A stretch of DNA of 64,000 nucleotides from Lophius americanus. Taxonomy: Eukaryota; Chordata; Actinopteri; Lophiiformes; Lophiidae. Shown here piece by piece: positions 56,766 through 64,000 of the stretch. The notes under the pieces are model-generated. The model searched no databases. It was not told the DNA's origin and was given only the letters and a program-made list of their open reading frames with translations. The DNA lies in the NCBI GenBank assembly GCA_037951165.1, contig JBBDHG010000014.1, positions 4,055,001 through 4,119,000 of the forward strand, read 5' to 3'. Position numbers and translations under genes: made by a program. The number at the start of each line of letters is the position of its first letter. The first letter of the stretch is position 1.

Positions 56766-59700
56766 CTAACAGTGCTGGTTGTGGAGTCTGACTGCTGCAG
56801 GAAGGAACGATCGGCGATATCGCTCCTTCACACACTTGGGGTGAAGGAGTCTGTCGCTGAAGGAGCTCTCCAGTGCAGAGATGGTTTCCTGCATGGGGTG
56901 GGAGACGTTGTCCCGGAGAGATGACAGCTTGGCCATCATTCTCCGGTCTCCCACCTCCTGCACCGAGTCAAGAGGACATCCCAGGACCGAACTGGCCTTC
57001 CTGATCAGTTTGTCCAGTTTCCTCCTGTCAGCAGCTGAGATGCTGCTGCCCCAGCAGACCACTCCATAAAAGATGGCCGAGGCGACTGCAGAGTCAAAGA
57101 AGGTCTTCAGGAGCGCCCCCTGCACTCCAAAAGACCTCAGTCTCCTCAGCAGATACAGTCGGCTCTGACCCCTTTTAAAGAGTGCCGCTGAGTTGTGGGT
57201 CCAGTCCAGTTTGTTGTTCAGGTGAACACCAAGGTACTTGTAGGACGTGACCATCTCAACGTCCATTCCCTGGATGTTCACCGGTGTGTGGGGGGGTGTT
57301 TGCCTTCGGAAGTCCACCACCAGTTCCTTGGTTTTACCCGCGTTGATCTGGAGGTGGTTCCACTGGCACCAGTGCGTGAAGTCCTGCGTCAGTCCTCTGT
57401 ACTCCTTGTCGTCCCCGTCTGTGATGAGACCGACGATTGCAGAGTCATCAGAGAACTTCTGCAGGTGACACGTGGGTGTGTTGTAGGAGAAGTCTGCAGT
57501 GTAGAGGGTGAAGAGGAACGGAGCCAGGACCGTTCCCTGTGGGGCCCCCGTACTGCAGACAACCACGTCCGACACACAGTCCCGAGTCCTCACATACTGG
57601 GGACGGTTGGTCAGGTAGTCCAGGATCCAGGATGCGAGGTGCTCATCCACTCCGGTCAGTTCCAGTTTGTCCCTCAGAAGCGTGGGCTGGATGGTGTTGA
57701 AAGCACTGGAGAAATCAAAGAATGTGATCCTCACAGTGCTTCCAGGCTTCTCCAGGTGAGAGAGAGCTCGGTGAAGAAGGAAGATGATGGCGTCGTCCAC
57801 CCCGGTCTTAGACTGGTAGGCGAACTGAAGGGGGTCCATCGACAGGCTGACCACCGGGCGGAGATGACCAAGGACCAGTCGCTCTAGAGTCTTCATCAGG
57901 TGGGATGTTAATGCCACCGGCCTGTAGCTGTTGAAGTCCTTCGGGTGCGGCGTCTTGGGGACAGGTACCACACAGGATGTTTTCCACAGGAGTGGTACCT
58001 TCCCCAGCTCCAGGCTCAAATTGAAGACGTGCTTCAAAATCCCACACAGCTGGTCTGCGCAGGTCTTAAGGAGCCTGGAGCTGATGCCGTCCGGGCCCGT
58101 GGCCTTCCTCACCTTGATCTTCCTTAGCTGATTCCTCACCTGGAGTGTTGTGAGGGACAGACTGGTGCAGGGGGGCTGTGTGTTGGGGGGGTTGGGTGGT
58201 GGGGTGGTGATAGCTAGGAGGGGGGGCAGGGTGTTAGGTAGAGCAGGGGGATGTGGCTGGGAGTTCTTTGTAGTGGGAGAGGAGGTGGCGGGGGGGTAGT
58301 GCACTGAGGAGGGTGAGAGGGGTCCCTGCTGTGGGAGTCGGGCTGGAGGATTGAGGGCAGATGACTGGTCGAACCGGTTAAAAAACTGGTTCAGGTTATC
58401 TGCCCACTGTTGGTCCCCTGCAGCTTGGGAGTTTGGCCCTTTGAAGCCTGAGATGGTTTTCAGGCTTCTCCAAACACCACTGATGTTGTTCTGCTGCAGC
58501 TGGTATTCCATCTTCTTCCTGTAGGAGTTCTTCCCCTCTCTGATCTTCCTCCTCAGTTCCTTCTGCACAACCTTCAGCTCTTCCTTGTTGCCTGACCTAA
58601 AGGTCCTCTTCTTCTCCTTTAGGAGGACCTTTATGTCCGGACTAATCCAAGGTTTGTTGTTCGAGAAACACCGTACAGTCCTGGTGGGTACGGTGTTCTC
58701 CTCACAGAAGTTGATGTAGTCCGTGATGCAGTCGGTAAGGTTGTCGATGTCCTCCCCGTGAGAGTCACAGAACTCCTCCCACACGGTTGTGTCAAAACAG
58801 TCCTTCAGAGCCTCTTCAGTCTCTTGGGACCATTTCCGCACTGTGCGGGTCACGGCTGGTTGCCTGTGTACGATGGGTTTGTACACTGGCTGGAGACGAA
58901 CCAGATTGTGGTCTGATCGTCCCAGGGGAGGGAGGGGTGATGAGGTGTATGCCTCCTTGGTGTTGGCATAAAACAAGTCCAGAGTCCTATTTTCCCTGGT
59001 ACAGCATGTGACATACTGTGTGAAAGTGGGCAGTGTGGAGGATGGGGGGGCATGGTTAAAGTCACCAGAGATCAGGAGGAGAGCCTGTGGGTGCTGTGTC
59101 TGCAGCCTGCTAGTCACCGAGTTGATGACGTCACACGCAGCGTCGCCGTCGGCAGAGGGGGGAATGTACGCTGCTATCGCGATAACATGCGAGAACTCCC
59201 GCGGTAGGTAGTTCGGCCTCATGCCAACGGCTAACAGCTCGATGTCCTTACAGCAGTGTTGCTCTTTAATAGTGATGTGTCCAGGTTTACACCATCTATC
59301 ATTCACAAACACTGCTAGCCCTCCTCCTTTCCTCTTGCCGCTTCCCGCTGTCCTGTCCGCTCTCAGCAGCTTGAATCCGTCCAGCGTAGCGTTCGTGTCC
59401 GGAGTCAGCGTGGTCAGCCATGTTTCCGTGAACACCATGAAGCTGCACTCCCGATATACATGCTGGTGCCGCGTGAGCGCCGCTAACTCGTCCATCTTAT
59501 TGGGGAGAGATCTCACGTTCCCCATTATTACCGATGGAACGGCAGGTCTATAGCGACTCCTCCTCGCGCGACGCTGTAATCCAGCGCGTATCCCCCGTCT
59601 ACTCCTCTTCAGTTCGGGGGAAACCTCGGGCCTCTCCTCGGGCAGCACCGCAGTGCTACGTAGCGCCAACAGCTGATCCCTACTGTAAACAATGGGCGCG

Positions 59701-59789
59701 TTGCTGAGAACGGAGTCTCCGGAGACGGACACAAACAAACCTGAGAATAGCAGGCAGAACAGCAAAAAAACAGCGGTTCTTCTCTCCAT
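56766..59789 (-). CDS. Rex1-type LINE protein: APE endonuclease and reverse transcriptase
   Basis: The unbroken frame gives 1007 residues from the ATG at 59,789. An earlier in-frame ATG at 59,855 adds 22 residues of aromatic, low-complexity sequence; I prefer the later one because homology to the copy at 8.6 kb and the basic-hydrophobic N-terminus begin there. Numbering from the upstream ATG: hydrophobic segment 28-45; basic stretch 83-103 (KRSRRG...RRARRSRYR); APE-type endonuclease about 108-320 with catalytic N113, E144 (FTETWL), D265/N267 (GDFNH) and D315/H316 (SDHN); proline-rich linker 500-565; reverse transcriptase about 575-880 with motif A FFDFSSAFNTI (D714), motif B GAPQGTVL (770-777) and active site FSDD (801-804). 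The C-terminus is SRLYLLRRLRSFGVQ to a stop after HNQHC. All expected catalytic residues are present. It nicks DNA and primes reverse transcription of its own RNA at the target. Rex1 placement rests on FSSAFNTIQ and the C-terminal block and is by eye. Confidence 0.93.
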   Translation of the reverse strand: MERRTAVFLLFCLLFSGLFVSVSGDSVLSNAPIVYSRDQLLALRSTAVLPEERPEVSPELKRSRRGIRAGLQRRARRSRYRPAVPSVIMGNVRSLPNKMDELAALTRHQHVYRECSFMVFTETWLTTLTPDTNATLDGFKLLRADRTAGSGKRKGGGLAVFVNDRWCKPGHITIKEQHCCKDIELLAVGMRPNYLPREFSHVIAIAAYIPPSADGDAACDVINSVTSRLQTQHPQALLLISGDFNHAPPSSTLPTFTQYVTCCTRENRTLDLFYANTKEAYTSSPLPPLGRSDHNLVRLQPVYKPIVHRQPAVTRTVRKWSQETEEALKDCFDTTVWEEFCDSHGEDIDNLTDCITDYINFCEENTVPTRTVRCFSNNKPWISPDIKVLLKEKKRTFRSGNKEELKVVQKELRRKIREGKNSYRKKMEYQLQQNNISGVWRSLKTISGFKGPNSQAAGDQQWADNLNQFFNRFDQSSALNPPARLPQQGPLSPSSVHYPPATSSPTTKNSQPHPPALPNTLPPLLAITTPPPNPPNTQPPCTSLSLTTLQVRNQLRKIKVRKATGPDGISSRLLKTCADQLCGILKHVFNLSLELGKVPLLWKTSCVVPVPKTPHPKDFNSYRPVALTSHLMKTLERLVLGHLRPVVSLSMDPLQFAYQSKTGVDDAIIFLLHRALSHLEKPGSTVRITFFDFSSAFNTIQPTLLRDKLELTGVDEHLASWILDYLTNRPQYVRTRDCVSDVVVCSTGAPQGTVLAPFLFTLYTADFSYNTPTCHLQKFSDDSAIVGLITDGDDKEYRGLTQDFTHWCQWNHLQINAGKTKELVVDFRRQTPPHTPVNIQGMDVEMVTSYKYLGVHLNNKLDWTHNSAALFKRGQSRLYLLRRLRSFGVQGALLKTFFDSAVASAIFYGVVCWGSSISAADRRKLDKLIRKASSVLGCPLDSVQEVGDRRMMAKLSSLRDNVSHPMQETISALESSFSDRLLHPKCVKERYRRSFLPAAVRLHNQHC

Positions 59790-59921
59790 GTTTCGGGTTA
59801 TGTTTGAAGAAGCACTTAGAAAAAAATAAATATAAATACAATAACAAAAAAACAAGTTACTAAAGAAAAATGCTCAAGAGGGGGGGGAGATACTGTAACA
59901 GGCAGCCACACACGAGGGGCG

Positions 59922-60943
59922 CCTTTGTGACTTGTGCCTTTGTGATTTGTTTTCAAGGAAAGATTTTTGACCTGAAGCATTTGTTTGGCAAAATAATTTT
60001 TTAGATTTAAAATCATATTTGAAACTGGTTTACATATAAAATATACTGCTTTTTATTCTAAGCTCCCATGACTGATAAAAAATTAGACCACTCATCTGAA
60101 AAAGGCACTCGCCTTTTTTTGCCTTTTCCATTTTGCAGTTTTATGAGCTCAGTCCTCTGAGATAAGCATTCTTTTGAGCTTTGCTTCCATCTGGTGCTAA
60201 ATTTGAGCAATTTACAGGCAAAACAGTATTGTTAACATTTGATCTGTGCTGGGTTTCTTGCTTCACTAGATCAAAAACACTATAAAGTCAAAGTAAAATG
60301 TACACATAGAAGCTTCTCAAGCAGAAATCATAAATTACTTTTCTCAAGAATACAAAAAAGACAGCATAGAGGGAATGCAGGGTTCACCGATCCATTCTGC
60401 TCTTCACACTTGGAGTTTCTAGTTCAGTTCATGAATAGAAAACAGCTTTTTTTCATGTAACTCTTTCTTTCTTTCTAAATGGCCCCTAAATCCCTCAACT
60501 CCCCAGTGAATAAGAAATCTATTCTCTGCCCCTCTCTGTTATCAGTCTTTTTCCCTCTTCAGGCCCCTGTGACACCCTGATCCAAAAGTTGAAGTGGAGT
60601 GTAAATAGGCACATGTGTATAGATTCTCCCTCTTTGTGACAAAGTGGTGTGACAGGCCGTGTCACATGGTGGACAAGTGGTTGACGGGACCTCGAAAACA
60701 CATTATAAACCCTGTCAATCTCCAAGGCAACGTTACAAGCAACCTGCCACCTGATGTCTGGCCTGTTAACACAAACAAATACTCTCCTATAGGAGAATTG
60801 GAGTTTTTTGTCCGCTAACATGTGCAACAACGCTTTCCCAGCAAGAGGTCCTTCTTAAGACTCTTTCCCACCTTATGAACGACAACTAAAATTGTGATTA
60901 ACCACAAAGGCAGAGGCTGGAAAGCTTCTACAGTCTTAAAGTA
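59922..60943. other. Unannotated sequence
   Basis: No recognised feature. Confidence 0.4.
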
Positions 60944-61055
60944 AGAAATTCAGAATTTTGAGACAGAAATTCAGAATTTTGAGACAGAAATTCAGAATTT
61001 TGAGACAGAAATTCAGAATTTTGAGACAGAAATTCAGAATTTTGAGACAGAAATT
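60944..61055. repeat. 21-bp tandem repeat, 5.3 perfect copies
   Basis: Unit AGAAATTCAGAATTTTGAGA plus C, repeated at 60,944, 60,965, 60,986, 61,007 and 61,028, with a 7-base partial unit at 61,049. Units show no differences. The period is a multiple of three, so one minus frame reads a repeated SQNSEFL, but nothing suggests it is expressed. There are no spacers, so it is not CRISPR-like. Confidence 0.97.
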
Positions 61056-61159
61056 GATGCTCAAAGATCATCTGTAACCTAACATTACAATTCAATAATA
61101 TTGGTGAGTTATAATAATGTCTCCCATACCTTGGCATATGATCAAACAACGGCATCCGC

Positions 61160-61440
61160 AAGATGGCGGCGCGTCCAGACTTAGCGGCCTGGCGCTCTTC
61201 CAGTTTTAGCAAATGTTTTGTTTTTATTGCATCCCTCTTGTGTATTTTTTCATGCACGCTTATGTACAGTACAGCAAAGCAGATCTATAAGCGGCTGCAG
61301 ATTTTTATCTATAGATAAAGGAAAACAAATACTGGGACTTCATAAGCCCGGAGATCCGGCCCTCTCCCGAAGGACGTACTGCGGCGGCAGACTTAGCAAT
61401 GATGATTCCATAATATCCATATTATAATATATAATATTTT
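61160..61440 (+). other. Possible LINE 5' UTR/first codons
   Basis: A GC-rich patch starting AAGATGGCGGCGCGTCCAGA, with TATGTACAGTACAGCAAAGC and CCGGAGATCCGGCCCTCTCC. GATGGCGGCG leaders are common at the 5' ends of fish LINEs, but no protein follows; after 61,440 the sequence becomes AT-rich. Alternatively it could be a promoter-like patch of a host gene; no exon supports this. Confidence 0.3.
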
Positions 61441-61972
61441 TGGGGATACAAATATGACAGTAATATTCATATCAGATGAAAAACTTTTTTTTAAGTTAGT
61501 ATGGAAAAGTCTTTTATATCTCCATAAGAATGGGTCTTCCCTTTCTTGGACGGTTTCATGGTTGCGTTGCCATGCTGGTACAGTGCCTGCATGTACAAAA
61601 CTGATCGCTGGCTCCAGAGAGGGATTTTTGTATTTTCAAGTTGATGCTGAAAACTGTTTACTGTTTTGACAAATAGAGGATTATACTTATAATTTAGGCC
61701 TTCTGTGGCCCACCAAGTTGATTTAGACAGATTTATTTATCTCTCTTAATGCTTACAGTTTTTGACGGCAGGGTTTAGAGGTCGGGAGGTAAACTGCTGG
61801 GTCTGCACATGGAATTTAACTTGGCAAGGGAATAACATTGGATTAACATTCCTAGTTAATCATACATGTCCCACTGCCACTAACTACCAGCTCACTTAAA
61901 ACCGAGACAAAAACTATGTTAACTTTTGACATTGATTCACGTTACAGAGCAGGCTACAGATTTATTACGTTT
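61441..61972. other. Unannotated sequence
   Basis: No recognised feature. Confidence 0.4.
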
Positions 61973-62225
61973 ATAATAATAATAATAGTACATTTAATTT
62001 ATAATGCACTTTACATTTGGATCAAATCTCAAAGTGCTACAAGGCAAAAGCAGATAAAAGCATCAATAAAAAATAAATAAATAAATAATAATAATAACTA
62101 TACAAAAACGTGACCAAAAGCATTAATGTTAATTACAGTTATAGGTTCTGCTAAAAAGGAAAGTTTGAAGTCCTTTTTTAAATGTGTCAGTCGTCTGTGG
62201 AGCCCTCAGATGGTCAGGGAGGTCA
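61973..62225 (-). mobile_element. L2-type LINE 3' end, (ATT)n family, minus strand
   Basis: Begins with (AAT)n and then has ATTTATAATGCACTTTACAT, CAAATCTCAAAGTGCTACAA and the coding end AAATGTGTCAGTCGTCTGTG as in 12,686-12,900. The right border shows a small duplication of GGTCAGGGA-like units (62,210-62,240). Confidence 0.88.
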
Positions 62226-62605
62226 GGGATGTCAGGGAGTTATAACGTTTAACTCATTAAGTTAACGGGTGGAGAGTCTTTGATTTGTTCATTTTCAATA
62301 CATTATAAACTGACGTTAGTTAGAGAACCAGTGTAATTATACTGTTGTTGACTTTTATTGATATATTATTATTTGCATGCTTGTAAGAAATATTTTCCTG
62401 TTACCTAACTAAGGTTTGTCACTATCATTTCTTCAGCCACCCTCCATATTCAGAGAAGATTAATATAGCCTGCAATATTTGAACCTGTTTTCTCTCAGAA
62501 CCCTGTGGTCCAAGAAGGGTTTTTCGCACACATAAACAATGGTTATCCAAATCATCCATATCTAATTAAAATAACTAGTAACCTAATTTATTTCACATGT
62601 TGCTC
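62226..62605. other. Unannotated sequence
   Basis: No recognised feature; may contain the 5' part of the following transposase, unrecognisable. Confidence 0.35.
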
Positions 62606-62609
62606 ATCT

Positions 62610-64000
62610 ACAGGCTCCCAGAATACAACAAAGCAAAAAAAAATGGGCCAGTGCAGAGGGACAGTCTAATATAGATACTTTCATGATTCAGGTAAGAGAG
62701 GTGCACTACAAAGCCAGTATGGGCCATCCCAGAGAGAAGGCAATTACTGAATCCATAATACAGAACCTCATCATGTCATGCAACTTGCCTCTGTCTTGGT
62801 TGAGAAGCTTAGCTTCCAGGATTTCATGTCAGTGGTAGATGAGAGTTACTGCCCGGTAAGTCAGATCACCATAACCAGCTGTTTGAGTGGGCTATCAGCA
62901 GACATAGACTCCAAGATAAAATCCAAACTAGAAAGAACAGACAACGTATCTGGGACTATGAATATATGGACTGATAGATCTAGGCATGGCTCTCAGGGGT
63001 TCACAGCCCACTTCATGGAAATGGAGAAAATTTAAAATAAATTGCAGAATACTGCAGCCAGTTCTCTTAGGTTGCAAATAAATTCACCAGGTCACACACT
63101 TGATAAACAATAAGTGAGAAATTTTTGGAGATATGTGACAACTTCAATATAAAACAGAAATTGGATTAGATCATGTGTTTTATACCTGAAATATGAAGAA
63201 AGCCTTCACAGTGTGATTGCCCTTGGCTTCAAATTAGAGAGAAGATGCAGAAGATGGCGACAGTGTGGTGGAAAACAGCAACTTAAGGGAGGAAATATGT
63301 GAAGATTACCAGGGTGATGTGGAATCCATCCAGAGAAGCTGCTGGCAACAGTGGCTACAGTGCTTTGCACATTCATCGCAGCTTGTTGTGCGAAATGGCC
63401 TGAATGAGACAAGGATTCTGACTGCATTTTACTTCATTCCACTTGCAGGCTTTCGGAAGCTTTTGAGGCAGAGTATGGAGCAAATCGCAGCATCCTTACT
63501 ACTGTTTCAACTCGATGGAATTCCACTCTCCGCCTTGCTGTGAAAGTCACTGATTTGGATCCCCATTGCCCAAACAACTTGATGGAAGCCTAAGGACAGA
63601 AAGGTCTCTGCTTGTCAGTGAGAGAATGGAGTCTGCCGAAAGATTTTTCTGAAGATTTGGCCCCATTTCTTAAAGCAACAAACCTCACAAAAGGGGACAA
63701 ATTCGGGACTCTCGAGGCAGCTCTCCCTTCCATTCTGTCACTCAACAGCCACTTCATCAGTATGCTGACTATGACTCGTCACCTGGTTGGTTTAGTGAAA
63801 GCAGTACAGAAGTCACTCCAACGCCGTTTTTTCGAGGGTTCTTCGCAAATTTAATGAAATAGCACAGCTCAACTCGTTTTAGATCTTCCATTTGGAGATG
63901 TGGTCTACATGATCAGGGACATGATCATGTGGCAAAGATCTTGGTGCTACATGATCTATTGCAGTCTGGACGCTGGAGGGAGAGAACGCTGGCATTGTAG
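62610..64000 (+). pseudogene. hAT transposase (ZBED-like), decayed, continues past the window
   Basis: Reading across frames gives a hAT/Ac-type transposase. It starts with a KAKKKWASAEGQSNIDTFMI segment near 62,625. A frame at 62,778-63,035 has LASVLVEKLSFQDFMSVVDE, YCPVSQITI and GTMNIWTDRSRHGSQGFTAHF, where IWTD is the first catalytic Asp block. Then come a VTDNA.NMKKAF-like block near 63,180-63,210, CFAHSSQLVVRNGLNETRIL at 63,361-63,420 (C..H zinc-binding block), and LAPFLKATNLTKGDKFGTLE and ALPSILSLNSHFISML at 63,657-63,770. Similar proteins include ZBED1/ZBED4-like transposases of fish. Multiple stops (for example at 63,033 and 63,541) and frameshifts show decay. The catalytic Glu and dimerisation domain lie beyond the window edge. 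No terminal inverted repeat is visible on the left. It is unrelated in sequence to the hAT at 31.7-33.7 kb. Confidence 0.8.

Larger units (their letters stand above)
56512..59921 (-). mobile_element. Full-length Rex1-type LINE
   Basis: The element is on the minus strand. Its 5' end near 59,921 (GGCGCCCCTCGTGTGTGG as read on minus) is shared with the start of the decayed copy at 8598. A 5' UTR of about 130 nt precedes the ATG at 59,789, the ORF ends at 56,766, and a 250-nt 3' UTR ends in CCCATTGTGGGACTAATAAA and a (TATC)n tail at 56,512-56,534. No target-site duplication could be identified. Confidence 0.9.

Noticed and set aside
57195..57887. 230-codon + strand frame opposite the Rex1 RT
   Set aside because: It is the antisense shadow of the intact minus-strand ORF; its sequence has no independent domain.
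60944..61055. CRISPR-like array
   Set aside because: Units are directly adjacent with no spacers, and the genome is eukaryotic.
60928..61257. 109-codon minus-strand frame with SQNSEFL repeats as a repeat protein
   Set aside because: The repeats are a 21-bp satellite that is open by virtue of its period; the rest of the frame has no recognisable domain.
61160..61440. Host promoter or CpG island
   Set aside because: GATGGCGGCG leaders are frequent at LINE 5' ends and no exon follows; kept only as a low-confidence LINE 5' end.

Overview
The window is eukaryotic and almost certainly from a ray-finned (teleost) fish. Its repeat content is a typical teleost mix: Rex1-, L2-, RTE- and Tx1/L1-type LINEs, tRNA-headed SINEs, DIRS, BEL/Pao and Ty3/gypsy retroelements, hAT elements and MITEs. 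The background is AT-rich with long (AT)n, (CTAT)n and (ATT)n arrays. I recognised no host gene, exon, tRNA or rRNA gene, CRISPR array or operon. The long open frames are all transposon proteins.

Layout: 1.5-8.3 kb is a pile of decayed elements (gypsy fragment, BEL/Pao gag-protease and RT fragments, a Tx1/L1-type LINE split by an L2 3' end). 8.6-11.3 kb is a decayed Rex1-type LINE set in an AT-rich repeat. 12.7-15.6 kb holds an L2 end, a second Rex1 end (both minus strand) and a Tx1 endonuclease piece. 15.7-19.7 kb is the best preserved LTR element, a Ty3/gypsy with gag-protease and an 862-codon pol frame but no visible LTRs. 19.6-23.3 kb is a 93-bp direct repeat, a SINE and a decayed DIRS-type tyrosine-recombinase retroelement. 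23.3-39.5 kb is sparse: one SINE, microsatellites, a Harbinger transposase scrap and a well-delimited, internally deleted hAT element (31,701-33,678). 39.5-54.7 kb is dense again: SINEs, three L2 ends, a long L2 copy carrying a SINE, a BEL/Pao pol, two copies of one MITE family and an RTE LINE. 56.5-59.9 kb (minus) is a full-length Rex1-type LINE with an unbroken ORF. The window ends in a decayed hAT/ZBED-type transposase that runs off the edge.

The elements do not form a pathway; the relations are nesting and parasitism. MITEs sit inside the BEL/Pao and RTE elements, L2 ends inside Tx1 and BEL/Pao elements, and a SINE inside an L2. Elements with intact or nearly intact coding capacity are the 56.8-59.8 kb Rex1-type ORF and, with one frameshift, one in-frame stop and a missing 3' end, the 15.7-19.7 kb gypsy. 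The most unusual signals are structural: two abutting perfect hairpins inside the gypsy gag frame, an 80-bp near-perfect palindrome inside the DIRS, a perfect 18-bp hairpin at 40.8 kb, a hammerhead-ribozyme-like motif at 51.9 kb, and a deleted hAT whose two remaining exons are still in splice phase. I found no convincing new multi-gene system. All family assignments come from reading translations by eye, without database searches.
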